23,932 nt of DNA from a virus. Every line of letters starts with the position of its first letter. Position 1 is the first letter of the stretch. The notes beneath the pieces were generated by a model that had not been told where the DNA came from, ran no database searches, and saw only the letters and a program-made list of their open reading frames with translations. The position numbers were made by a program, and so were the translations under genes. Below, one piece after another: positions 8,229 through 14,628 of this stretch. The stretch is from positions 1 through 23,932 of IMG/VR virus record IMGVR_UViG_3300031812_000021; one strand, written 5' to 3'.

Positions 8229-8347
8229 TCTTTGTGCGCGAGGGCGCGACGCAACCGGAGTACGCGCCCGGGCGCGATATTCCGAAAGGAGCGTATCTGG
8301 TGGGGAGTTGGACGCTGAAGAAGAAGGGATGGATGTGGTATGAATGA
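8108..8347 (+). CDS. Hypothetical small protein
   Basis: A 79-residue protein of unknown function, charged in its first half (ELENWERALLRCENRAKRD) and strand-rich in its second (AAGIFVIFVREG, GAYLVGSWTLKKKGWMWYE). AGAGGG at 8099-8104 precedes ATG 8108. Its codon choice looks more like neighbouring genes than the competing frame of the 7926 gene does. Its stop overlaps the membrane protein start at 8340 by 8 bases, which supports it as a real member of the operon. Confidence 0.65.
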   Translation: MWWKIEEVPHQELENWERALLRCENRAKRDPATRAAGIFVIFVREGATQPEYAPGRDIPKGAYLVGSWTLKKKGWMWYE

Positions 8348-8984
8348 CCTCATCTCTTGGGTTATTGCGGGCGGCGTCATCCTCGCCCTTGTCAACAGCA
8401 ACGTTGCAGACGGATTACTGAGCGCGCTCGATCTGAGCGACAACCTCAAGCGCGCGGCGGATTGGGCGCGCGGGGTGCGGGGGGTTCCGGCGGGCGTGGC
8501 GTCGGTGTGTTTCTTCATTCTCGCGTACGTCTTCGGGGCGCTCGCGTACCGCTACGACATCGTACCGACGCAGCGGTTTATGCAGCCAATTGTCGCAGAT
8601 GTGTTATCTGTGAGCGAGGAGTGGCTGGCGCTGTTCACGTTGTTTATCGCGCTACTGCCGACGCTGAGCGAGATCGCGCTCGGCGCACTGGCGCAGCGTG
8701 ACATCCCGATGCTGCGGTGGATGGTGTACTTCTTTATCTTTTTCGATATTGTCACAGACTACAACGAAGCCGCCGCGCTCGTTGAGGTCTGGCAGCGCAG
8801 CGGGTTGTTTGCGCCGTTGCCGGACGCGATTGAGGGCGCGGCGGTGGTGCTCACAAAAATAGGCTGGACGTTTGCCGCGTCCTTCGCGTTTGAGTTCCTC
8901 ACCGTTCTCCTCGCGCTGACGGCGCTGCTGCTCGCCGCGAACGTTCGCGCGCCTGGCGGCGGAAGCGGGGGAGGCGGACGGTGA
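8340..8984 (+). CDS. Multi-pass membrane protein
   Basis: A 214-residue inner membrane protein of unknown function. Hydrophobic segments at about residues 4-19, 49-71, 93-118, 124-141 and 168-202 suggest four or five membrane passes, with acidic residues inside the fourth (FFIFFDIVTDY). The C-terminus is a glycine-rich GGGSGGGGR tail. It overlaps the stop of the preceding gene and, by 4 bases, the GTG start of the FtsK-like ATPase, so the two may act together at the membrane. It could be the partner or channel of the ATPase; this is inferred from gene order only. Confidence 0.75.
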   Translation: MNDLISWVIAGGVILALVNSNVADGLLSALDLSDNLKRAADWARGVRGVPAGVASVCFFILAYVFGALAYRYDIVPTQRFMQPIVADVLSVSEEWLALFTLFIALLPTLSEIALGALAQRDIPMLRWMVYFFIFFDIVTDYNEAAALVEVWQRSGLFAPLPDAIEGAAVVLTKIGWTFAASFAFEFLTVLLALTALLLAANVRAPGGGSGGGGR

Positions 8985-10519
8985 ACGTCAGCGGGAAACC
9001 CGTCTTTTTGATGTTGTTCGCCGTTGCGGTCGCGTTCAGCGTTGACCCGATCGCCGGGGTGTTTGCGTTCCTCGCGCTGTTCGCGGCGACGAACCGCGAG
9101 GCGGTCGTGCGCGCCTACCACGCGCTCAACGACGCTGCCTACCGGGTCGAGCGTCAACTTGAGCAGCGCGGCTGGCTGCCGAACGCTGCTGCTGCTGTCA
9201 CAACACCGTATAGAAAGAAAGAAGAAGATAGTGTTGTGACGGGTGATGAGCAGACGCCCGCGCCCGCGGCTGCTGTCACAACACCTCATATAAATAAAAG
9301 AGAAGCAAGTGTTGTGACGCTTCCTCCGCCGTCGCTGTTCAACCCCGCCGACCCGCGCCCGGCGCGGTTTGCCGTTCCGCTGGGGCGCGACCAAACAGGG
9401 CGCTTCCGTTGGCTTGACTTCGGCAGCGACGCGCTGCACATCGGGCTGTACGGTACCAGTGGCTGCGGGAAGGATCACCTGCTGCGCTTGTGGTTCAGCG
9501 CGCTGCTCAACGAGCCGGGCGCGCAGTGGGCGATCCTCGACGGGAAGGGCGACTGGTTGACGCCGAACCTCGCGCGGTCGCCGCAGATGCTCTTCCCTCC
9601 CGCGGGCGGCTACGGTGATGAGGGGCAGCGGCGAATACTGGATGCAATCGGTGTAATCAACGAAGAGGCGAAGCGCCGGTTCGGGCTGCTCTTGAGCGCC
9701 GGGGTGCGCAGCGTCGAGGAGTATAACCGGGCCGCGCCCGACCCGCTGCCATTGTTGATTGTGTTGGCGACGGATATTATCGACGTTGTTGACGAGACGG
9801 AACGTTTACTGATCGCGCTGGTCAGCAAAGCGCGGGCGTTGGGGATTAGGGTGATCGTCTCGATGCAAACCCCAACCGGCAAGCGGCTGGAGTGGCGGAT
9901 GAACTTATCAACGCTCATTTCCGGCGCGCTGGTTGACGGCAGTCAAGATGCCCCGGCGCTGGGGGTGCGCGATCCGAAGGCGCTGTTGTATCGCCCGTCA
10001 CAACTGCCGCCGCCGCCGGGCGAGCGCGGGCTGTTCGTGGTGCGGCACAACAACGAGCAGTTCCTTATCCGAACACCGGCGTTGGTCGGAGACTTCGACG
10101 CGCTGATCAACGCGCGCAATAACGCAGCGCTGCTGGAGACGCTGTTGTTCAGCGCTGTCACAACACCGTATAGAAATAAAGAAGAAGCGCGTGTTGTGAC
10201 GGCTGATGAGCAGAAGTCCGTCCCGGCGCATCGGCAAGCGCTGGGACGGCGGGGACGGTCGGATACGGCATCAGAACGCGCGGGGACGGCTTCCGTCCCG
10301 TCCCCGTCCCCAAGCGTCCCCGTCCCCGACCGTCCCGAACCCGCAAAAATCGACCAAATCGGGGGTTTTCGCGGGGACGGGGACGGCGGGGACGATGCGT
10401 TGCAGGCAGCGCTTGCAGCGCTCCAGCGCGCGGGCGTTAGTCGAGAGCAGGCGCGGGCGCTGGGCGCGCGGTTCCGTAACTCAGACTGGGCGCGCGCGGC
10501 GCGGTTGAATCGACGATAG
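8981..10519 (+). CDS. FtsK/HerA-type membrane-anchored ATPase carrying three palindromic elements
   Basis: A 512-residue DNA-translocase-like ATPase. Two N-terminal hydrophobic segments (residues 6-20 and 22-38) would anchor it. The motor domain spans about residues 120-390: Walker A region GTSGCGKDHLL (158-168) and a Walker B-like strand LPLLIVLATDIIDVVD (about 256-271), followed by SKARALGIRVIVSMQTPT, which matches the R-A-x-G-I-H-x-I-x-A-T-Q segment of FtsK. Walker A has Asp (165) where Ser/Thr is normal, which is odd. Three 44-bp elements are read in frame (residues 73-87, 99-113, 393-407). Residues 407-475 are low complexity from GGGACGG repeats. The helical C-terminus (LQAALAALQRAGVSREQARALG) could bind DNA. 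Start GTG 8981 follows GGGGGAGG. Possible roles: genome translocation or segregation, or conjugation-like transfer. Confidence 0.8.
   Translation: MNVSGKPVFLMLFAVAVAFSVDPIAGVFAFLALFAATNREAVVRAYHALNDAAYRVERQLEQRGWLPNAAAAVTTPYRKKEEDSVVTGDEQTPAPAAAVTTPHINKREASVVTLPPPSLFNPADPRPARFAVPLGRDQTGRFRWLDFGSDALHIGLYGTSGCGKDHLLRLWFSALLNEPGAQWAILDGKGDWLTPNLARSPQMLFPPAGGYGDEGQRRILDAIGVINEEAKRRFGLLLSAGVRSVEEYNRAAPDPLPLLIVLATDIIDVVDETERLLIALVSKARALGIRVIVSMQTPTGKRLEWRMNLSTLISGALVDGSQDAPALGVRDPKALLYRPSQLPPPPGERGLFVVRHNNEQFLIRTPALVGDFDALINARNNAALLETLLFSAVTTPYRNKEEARVVTADEQKSVPAHRQALGRRGRSDTASERAGTASVPSPSPSVPVPDRPEPAKIDQIGGFRGDGDGGDDALQAALAALQRAGVSREQARALGARFRNSDWARAARLNRR
9197..9240 (+). repeat. 44-bp palindromic element, copy 2 (in frame in the FtsK-like gene)
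   Basis: GTCACAACAC (9197-9206), 24-bp interior with TATAGAAAGAAAGAAGAAG, GTGTTGTGAC (9231-9240). Read as VTTPYRKKEEDSVVT. The flank after it (TGATGAGCAG) is shared with copy 4. Confidence 0.95.
9275..9318 (+). repeat. 44-bp palindromic element, copy 3 (in frame in the FtsK-like gene)
   Basis: GTCACAACAC (9275-9284), interior with ATATAAATAAAAGAGAAGC, GTGTTGTGAC (9309-9318). Read as VTTPHINKREASVVT. It lies 34 bases after copy 2. Its interior is closest to copy 1. Confidence 0.95.
10157..10200 (+). repeat. 44-bp palindromic element, copy 4 (in frame in the FtsK-like gene)
   Basis: GTCACAACAC (10157-10166), interior with TATAGAAATAAAGAAGAAG, GTGTTGTGAC (10191-10200). Read as VTTPYRNKEEARVVT. 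Flanking bases resemble those of copy 2 on both sides, so copies 2 and 4 may derive from one another as a longer unit. Confidence 0.95.
10240..10394. repeat. Cluster of GGGACGG / CCGTCCC repeats
   Basis: Many copies of GGGACGG and its complement are packed here, including a perfect 7-bp hairpin (GGGACGG 10283-10289, CCGTCCC 10293-10299) and tandem CGTCCC units. They encode the low-complexity C-terminal region of the FtsK-like protein. Runs of four or more G on either strand could also form quadruplexes. Confidence 0.75.
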
Positions 10520-10531
10520 AAAGGAGTGGGT

Positions 10532-11257
10532 ATGGCTACCGTCATCTCATACGGCGGCGGGGTGCAGAGTACCGCGCTGGTGGTTTTGGTGATGCAGCGC
10601 GGCTGGCGGATCGATGAGATTATCCACGTTGATCTGCTCGACGCCGAAGCGCCAAACACGCGCGAGTACGTCGCGTACTTCGCGGGTTGGTTGCAGAACG
10701 AATACGGGCGCGGTATAACAATCATACGGCGCGATCTGTACGGGGATATGCTGAACAACCCGGCGTTCACGCCTGCGCCTTGGCGTGCACGAGACGGATC
10801 GTTTATACTGAAGCGCCAGTGCACCAGACAGTACAAAGTCGAACCGATCCGGCGCTATCTGTACGACAAGTACGCGCGCGAGAAGATACACCTGATGCTG
10901 GGGATCAGCGTAGACGAGTTCCACCGGATGCGCGATTCCGGCTTCAAGCGTATTGAGAACGTCTACCCGCTGGTAGACGAGCGCCTTACCCGCAACGACT
11001 GCCGCGCGATCCTTGAACGCGCCGGGCTTGCAACGCCGCCGAAATCTTCGTGTTGGTTTTGCCCGTATCGATCGGCGCGAAGTCAGGCGGAACTGCTCAA
11101 GCAGTACCCGGCGCTGCGCGAGATGGCGGTGGAACTGGAGCGACGCATCAATGAGGAGCGGCGGAAGCGCGGGAAAGACGAGATCGCGGTGTTGCGGGTT
11201 GATACGACGCCGGAGGAACAAAGCGACTTCTGCGAGGAGGGGTTTTGCGGCGCTTAG
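10532..11257 (+). CDS. PP-loop ATP pyrophosphatase, PAPS-reductase-like
   Basis: A 241-residue member of the adenine-nucleotide alpha-hydrolase superfamily. The PP-loop SYGGGVQSTAL (residues 6-16) is clear, followed by HVDLLDAEAPNTREY and the basic KRQCTRQYKVEPIRRYL segment typical of phosphoadenosine phosphosulfate reductase-related phage proteins. Cys pairs CWFC (C174, C177) and C-terminal CEEGFC (C234, C239) may bind a metal or Fe-S cluster. Known relatives act in sulfate reduction, tRNA thiolation and DNA phosphorothioation (DndC-like). Which applies is unknown; no dnd partners are visible. ATG 10532 is chosen over GTG 10526 because AAGGAG (10521-10526) gives proper spacing. It starts 12 bases after the FtsK-like gene. 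Confidence 0.8.
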   Translation: MATVISYGGGVQSTALVVLVMQRGWRIDEIIHVDLLDAEAPNTREYVAYFAGWLQNEYGRGITIIRRDLYGDMLNNPAFTPAPWRARDGSFILKRQCTRQYKVEPIRRYLYDKYAREKIHLMLGISVDEFHRMRDSGFKRIENVYPLVDERLTRNDCRAILERAGLATPPKSSCWFCPYRSARSQAELLKQYPALREMAVELERRINEERRKRGKDEIAVLRVDTTPEEQSDFCEEGFCGA

Positions 11258-11275
11258 CGGGTTCGGGGGGCGGCT

Positions 11276-11319
11276 GTCACAACACGCTATAGAAATAAAA
11301 GAAGAATGCGTGTTGTGAC
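11276..11319 (+). repeat. 44-bp palindromic element, copy 5 (intergenic)
   Basis: GTCACAACAC (11276-11285), interior with CTATAGAAATAAAAGAAGAA, GTGTTGTGAC (11310-11319). It lies between the PP-loop gene and the membrane protein gene, ending 18 bases before the TTG start, so it could shape that gene's 5' leader. Confidence 0.95.
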
Positions 11320-11337
11320 GGGAAAGGAGATAGCCGC

Positions 11338-11889
11338 TTGAAGTTCCGCATTCTCGCAACGTTATCAGTACTGCTGCTGAGTGCGCCGAGCGCGCTGGGC
11401 GTCCAACGCGCACTCGCGCCGACGCGCGGCGACCTCGCGGGCTGGCTTGCGGCGGTCGGAATAGAACTGGCGTATCTGTCGCTGGCGTTCGCCGCGTTTG
11501 CAGACCAACAGCGCCAACGGTTGGCGTCGCGCGTGGCGCGGGCGGCGGTGCTGACGGCGATTACGCTCAACGTTCTGGCAGACTACGCCGCGCGCGTACC
11601 GGCGGGTTTGAGCAGTGCTGCGCAGTTTCTCGCAACGTTCGACGTTTTGCTGCTGGCGCTGTCGGCGCTGGAAAGCGCGCCGCTGGCGACTCTGGCGTAT
11701 ACGCTTGCGACGTTGCTGCATACGCACGGCGGTTCGCATCCGCAGCCGCAACCGGATGCGGCGCATCCGGCGCATACGCAGCGCACTGCGTCGTACCGGT
11801 GCCCGCACTGCGGTGCGGGGCTGGCGAAGCAGCAGCAGTACGCTGCTGCGCTGCGGTACGGGCATTGCGGGGAGTGTAAGAGGAAATGA
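11338..11889 (+). CDS. Membrane protein with C-terminal zinc ribbon
   Basis: A 183-residue protein of unknown function. Hydrophobic stretches at about residues 4-22, 34-56, 68-84 and 97-125 suggest a four-pass membrane protein. A His/Pro/Gln-rich linker (GGSHPQPQPDAAHPAHTQ) follows, then a C-terminal CPHCG...CGECKRK, a four-cysteine zinc ribbon likely facing the cytoplasm. TTG 11338 is taken as start because GGAAAGGAG (11321-11329) lies at ideal distance and the N-terminal hydrophobic segment starts there. The nearest terminator follows directly (11890-11918), so this is probably the last gene of the long early operon. Confidence 0.7.
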   Translation: MKFRILATLSVLLLSAPSALGVQRALAPTRGDLAGWLAAVGIELAYLSLAFAAFADQQRQRLASRVARAAVLTAITLNVLADYAARVPAGLSSAAQFLATFDVLLLALSALESAPLATLAYTLATLLHTHGGSHPQPQPDAAHPAHTQRTASYRCPHCGAGLAKQQQYAAALRYGHCGECKRK

Positions 11890-11950
11890 AAAGCCCCATC
11901 CGTTGTCGGACGGGGTTTCTGATCTGCGTTGGGGCGTCTAAATGACGCCC
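11890..11950 (+). terminator. Tandem stem-loops ending the early operon
   Basis: The first stem is CCCCATCCG (11894-11902) with CGGACGGGG (11907-11915), one mismatch, TTGT loop, then TTTCT. A second perfect 7-bp hairpin follows: GGGCGTC (11932-11938) and GACGCCC (11944-11950). The first is a plausible rho-independent terminator; the second lacks a T run. Confidence 0.7.
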
Positions 11951-11990
11951 GCTCTGCGTTTGTCAAGATGTAATTTCGCGAATTTCCCGC

Positions 11991-12019
11991 TTGACAACCG
12001 GCGCGGGGTGTGGTAGAGT
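11991..12019 (+). promoter_or_regulatory. Accessory-island promoter P1
   Basis: TTGACA (11991-11996), 17-bp spacer, TAGAGT (12014-12019) with TGG just upstream (extended -10). The spacer end GGCGCGGGGTGTGG is shared almost exactly with the minus-strand promoter at 15054-15082. Confidence 0.85.
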
Positions 12020-12025
12020 AGAAGC

Positions 12026-12040
12026 GTGATCGATATTCAC
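12026..12040. promoter_or_regulatory. Operator-like palindrome after P1
   Basis: GTGATCGATATTCAC, an imperfect dyad at the expected transcription start. Nearly the same sequence follows P2 (13605-13619), suggesting a shared regulator. Confidence 0.5.
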
Positions 12041-12055
12041 TAGAGGAGGTCTGAA

Positions 12056-12388
12056 ATGGCTACAATCCGTATTTGGTCAGGTTCCCGGCGCGTCGTCTGC
12101 GGTGAAGATTACGAGTTCGTCAAGTACGAGGAGTTTGAGGGCGAGACCCTCGGTTCGGTTTGGGAAGAGGAAAACAGCAGAGGAACACAGACGACGTTTT
12201 ATCAGACAAACGACGGGCGTATCGTGGCGCACGTCGTTCGATGGTCTCGGTGGGAAGGAGAAGCGACGCACGCTTACATTCACGTCTTCCCCTCGATGGG
12301 AGGGGTGAATGGAGCGGCGGCGATGTTCTGGCGGGAATTGGCGCAGGCGGGCATCATCCCGCCGCTCACAGTCGGTCTGGACGAGTAG
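12056..12388 (+). CDS. Small protein of the W-x-G/FY-DG/SLED family (member B)
   Basis: A 110-residue acidic protein of unknown function. Family motifs: I-W-S-G (residues 5-8), EFEGETLGS (about 29-37), TFYQTNDGRIV (about 49-59) and a variant of the last motif (VFPSMGGV, about 80). Aromatic residues and beta-strand pattern suggest a small compact domain. It is the first gene after promoter P1 and has a near-perfect ribosome binding site (AGGAGG, 12044-12049). No membrane or signal sequence. Alternatives such as anti-restriction or anti-CRISPR roles are conceivable for such a gene in this setting but not shown. Confidence 0.8.
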   Translation: MATIRIWSGSRRVVCGEDYEFVKYEEFEGETLGSVWEEENSRGTQTTFYQTNDGRIVAHVVRWSRWEGEATHAYIHVFPSMGGVNGAAAMFWRELAQAGIIPPLTVGLDE

Positions 12389-12444
12389 CAGTTCGGGGCG
12401 ATCCAATTCGCCAAGGCGTCCCTTCGTTGTAAAGGAGGTTCAAA

Positions 12445-12801
12445 ATGCGGGTACGGGTTTGGCACGGTTGGCGGGGCGTCCACGGCAACAGAGATGTTTC
12501 ACAGTTCGTCTGGATCGAGTTCGACGGTGAACTGCTCGGTTCCCTCGTCGTTGAGGTCGACGAAGACCGAACGGACGAACGGGCGTTCTACCGGCTGTAC
12601 GACGGGTGTCTTGTCGTCGCCGAGCATCGCTACGGCGACTGGGAGAAGGGCGGCGTCGACTATGGCGTTGTGTCGGTGTACGGCAGTATTGAAGACGCCG
12701 CGCGGCGGGGCTGGTACAATGATCTCGTTCGGGTCGGCGCATACGACGCGCCGACGCTGGAACTTGATGAGTGGCTAAGCCGGTACGAGGAAGAGGAATG
12801 A
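12445..12801 (+). CDS. Small protein of the W-x-G/FY-DG/SLED family (member C)
   Basis: A 118-residue, very acidic protein of unknown function. It carries V-W-H-G (residues 5-8), EFDGELLGSL (about 30-39), AFYRLYDGCLVV (about 52-63), VYGSIEDAA (about 79-87) and the C-terminal DAPTLELDEW (about 101-110) also found in member D. Ribosome binding site AAAGGAGG at 12431-12438 precedes ATG 12445. It is probably transcribed from P1 with member B; its stop overlaps the next start (ATGA). Confidence 0.8.
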   Translation: MRVRVWHGWRGVHGNRDVSQFVWIEFDGELLGSLVVEVDEDRTDERAFYRLYDGCLVVAEHRYGDWEKGGVDYGVVSVYGSIEDAARRGWYNDLVRVGAYDAPTLELDEWLSRYEEEE

Positions 12802-13124
12802 AATTCCAGTTTGAACGACACCCGCACGCTATCTGCGTCGTACTGACCGACGCGGGCGAGTGCGACCGCATCATCACCGTCGCCCGCCCAAGCGACGCCT
12901 TCGACGCGCTCGCACTTGACATCCACACCGCCGCGTTTATGCCGCTCGACGCACTGTTTGCGCTGCCGCGCGTCGTCTGTGTCGAGATTGAACGACGCGA
13001 AGGCGGTTGGTGCGTCGAGGTCGCGTACTGGAACAAAGGGCTGGGCACGCTTGCGCAGTATGAAGCGGAAGCGGTGACGCTTTCCGAAGCACTCGCCAGA
13101 TGTGTGTGGGCGTTGGCGAGGTAG
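12798..13124 (+). CDS. Hypothetical small protein
   Basis: A 108-residue protein of unknown function. It has an N-terminal strand-rich part (HAICVVLTDAGECDRIITV), a central helix and a C-terminal VVCVEIERREGGWCVEVAYW followed by EAVTLSEALARCVWALAR. The last part follows a common small-phage-protein pattern in which a strand pair is followed by a short helix beginning at S-x-E-A. ATG 12798 overlaps the upstream stop by 4 bases, with GAGGAAGAGG before it; this is preferred to in-frame starts further upstream, which would overlap member C. The next terminator at 13146 closes this transcription unit. Confidence 0.7.
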   Translation: MKFQFERHPHAICVVLTDAGECDRIITVARPSDAFDALALDIHTAAFMPLDALFALPRVVCVEIERREGGWCVEVAYWNKGLGTLAQYEAEAVTLSEALARCVWALAR

Positions 13125-13145
13125 CGGTGCGGGGTGACGTTGTGG

Positions 13146-13178
13146 AGCGCCGGGCGAACGTCCGGCGCTTTTTTTTTT
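13146..13178 (+). terminator. Strong rho-independent terminator
   Basis: AGCGCCGG (13146-13153) and CCGGCGCT (13162-13169) form a perfect 8-bp stem, followed by a run of about ten T. It ends the P1 unit. The next gene starts only 20 bases later. Confidence 0.9.
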
Positions 13179-13197
13179 GTTTAACAGAGGAGCGGGG

Positions 13198-13548
13198 ATG
13201 ATAAATATCTGGGGCGGCTACATCGCTGCGGGCGACGCGCGGGTGTACCTGATCTCCTTCGACGGCGAGCGGATCGGTGGGATGAGCGAGCGCAACGCCC
13301 AGCGAACGTTTTACCGCGCGCACGACGGGCGCGTTGTGGTGCACGAGGTGCGGCGTGGGCGGCGACGCGGCGGGATCACATACGATCAGGCGCTGGTGTA
13401 TGTGTTTGACGATCTCGCCCAAGCGTGTATGCACCTCACCGTCAACCCGTCGCACATCGCCCAGACGCGCGACGAATCGACGTTGCTGGATGTAGACGCG
13501 CCGACACTCACGCTGGAAGAGTGGGCGCGCGGGGCGGGAACGTACTGA
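13198..13548 (+). CDS. Small protein of the W-x-G/FY-DG/SLED family (member D)
   Basis: A 116-residue protein of unknown function. Motifs: I-N-I-W-G-G (residues 2-7), SFDGERIGG (about 20-28), TFYRAHDGRVVVHEV (about 37-51), VYVFDDLAQA (about 66-75) and C-terminal DAPTLTLEEW (about 101-110), which is shared with member C. More basic in the middle (RRGRRRGG) than its relatives. ATG 13198 is preceded by AGAGGAGCGG. No promoter is visible between the terminator at 13146-13178 and this start, so expression may depend on read-through or on an unrecognised promoter overlapping the terminator. Confidence 0.8.
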   Translation: MINIWGGYIAAGDARVYLISFDGERIGGMSERNAQRTFYRAHDGRVVVHEVRRGRRRGGITYDQALVYVFDDLAQACMHLTVNPSHIAQTRDESTLLDVDAPTLTLEEWARGAGTY

Positions 13549-13569
13549 CGATTTCTCCAAAATTGGGTA

Positions 13570-13598
13570 TTGACAACGCGCGCGGGTTGTGGTATAGT
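13570..13598 (+). promoter_or_regulatory. Accessory-island promoter P2
   Basis: TTGACA (13570-13575), 17-bp spacer ending GGTTGTGG, TATAGT (13593-13598), extended -10 TGG. The upstream sequence AAAATTGGGTATTGACA is identical to the one upstream of the minus-strand promoter at 15054-15082. Confidence 0.9.
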
Positions 13599-13604
13599 GT
13601 AACT

Positions 13605-13619
13605 GTAATCGATAATCAC
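13605..13619. promoter_or_regulatory. Operator-like palindrome after P2
   Basis: GTAATCGATAATCAC, differing from the P1 site at two positions and placed the same distance from the -10 box. Confidence 0.5.
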
Positions 13620-13642
13620 TGTATCAAGAGGAGGCAACCACT

Positions 13643-13867
13643 ATGCAACGCGACGGTTTTGAGGTGTGCGGTATTGTTTGGCGGTATGATAGCGACGCGG
13701 CGGCTTGGCGCAGCCCAAGCGGGAAGTGGATTCTTTCCGAGAGCGAAGGTGTCTTTACGCTAACTTTCCCAACGGGCGCGAAGCAAAAGATTGAGGTGGT
13801 CAATATTTACGCGGCGATGCTCGGCGCATATGACTACATTTCGAGATATAACTACTGGAAGCGCTAG
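13643..13867 (+). CDS. Hypothetical small protein
   Basis: A 74-residue protein of unknown function, read first from promoter P2, with ribosome binding site AGAGGAGG (13627-13634) before ATG 13643. Rich in Trp and Tyr (W13, W22, W29; ISRYNYWKR at the end) with alternating strands FEVCGIVWRY and GVFTLTFPTG. The aromatic content and short length are typical of small phage accessory proteins. It lacks the FY-DG motif of the neighbouring paralogue family. Confidence 0.75.
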   Translation: MQRDGFEVCGIVWRYDSDAAAWRSPSGKWILSESEGVFTLTFPTGAKQKIEVVNIYAAMLGAYDYISRYNYWKR

Positions 13868-13874
13868 ACTGTAA

Positions 13875-13916
13875 GAGAGGCGCGGCTGCGAACCCCTCGC
13901 ACGCTGCGCCTCTTGT
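13875..13916 (+). terminator. Weak terminator or structured leader
   Basis: AGAGGCGC (13876-13883) pairs with GCGCCTCT (13906-13913), and an inner TGCGA/TCGCA stem lies in the loop. TTGTTGT follows, not a clean T run. It separates the genes at 13643 and 13937 and may attenuate transcription. Confidence 0.5.
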
Positions 13917-13936
13917 TGTAGAAAGGAAGAGACACT

Positions 13937-14620
13937 ATGTTGAGCACGGAACTTGCGCGCTTCTTGGATGTGGCGCTTGACGTTCAAGCACCGCCGTATC
14001 CGGGCATTCACGTCGCCGACGGAATGCTGGTTGCGGCTAGTCACGTAATGCTGCTTGTCAAGAAGTTTGAGAACGTCGTTTTTCTAAGAGGAAAGGGCGC
14101 TATCTCACCGAAGGCGGCGAAGGTGCTCGTTGCGCTGGTGGAGGCGACGTACATCGGAAGTATTGAAGTGAACGGCAACCGGGTGACCGTAACCGCCCAG
14201 AGTACGTGGTATGATGAGAAAGTCGGGGCGGAAGTGGCGGGCGGGTACCGAGAAGTGACGTTGCCGGAACTCTACTGCCGTCAAATCCCGATCAAGCGAA
14301 TGGTCGAGGTGCTAGACGACAAGGCGTTAGGGTGGGAAGTTCTTCCTCTTTCAAACAATCCGAAACTGAAGACGCTGAAAGAAGCCAACGCGAAAGACTA
14401 CGTTGCGTTGGTAGATAGCCCGCACGGCGGGTATGAACTCTTTCGCTTGAGGGACATCGAAGACACACACTGGTACAGCGTCGCCCAGTTGCGGTGTGGG
14501 CTTCGGCTGTTCGGGAAGCACTCATCCTTGATCGTGCGGCGAAGCAAAGACGGGTGGTTGGCGTTCAGCGATCAGTGGGGCTACACCTTCGCCGTCACCC
14601 CGTTCGTCAAACACAACTAG
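13937..14620 (+). CDS. Hypothetical protein, beta-rich, two similar halves possible
   Basis: A 227-residue protein of unknown function. It alternates strands and helices: LDVQAPPYPGIHVADGMLV, then ISPKAAKVLVALVEATYIG, IEVNGNRVTVTAQ, and a second half with SSLIVRRSKDGWLAFSDQWGYTFAVTPF. The ending recalls the last strands of sliding-clamp domains, but the match is weak and no clamp claim is made. Ribosome binding site GAAAGGAAGAG (13921-13931) precedes ATG 13937. It is probably transcribed from P2 past the stem-loop at 13875-13916 and is followed by the bidirectional terminator at 14675-14701. Confidence 0.7.
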   Translation: MLSTELARFLDVALDVQAPPYPGIHVADGMLVAASHVMLLVKKFENVVFLRGKGAISPKAAKVLVALVEATYIGSIEVNGNRVTVTAQSTWYDEKVGAEVAGGYREVTLPELYCRQIPIKRMVEVLDDKALGWEVLPLSNNPKLKTLKEANAKDYVALVDSPHGGYELFRLRDIEDTHWYSVAQLRCGLRLFGKHSSLIVRRSKDGWLAFSDQWGYTFAVTPFVKHN

Positions 14621-14628
14621 TACCAGAT

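Noticed and set aside
13937-14620. Sliding clamp annotation
   Set aside because: Only the last strands vaguely resemble a clamp; length and remaining sequence give no support.
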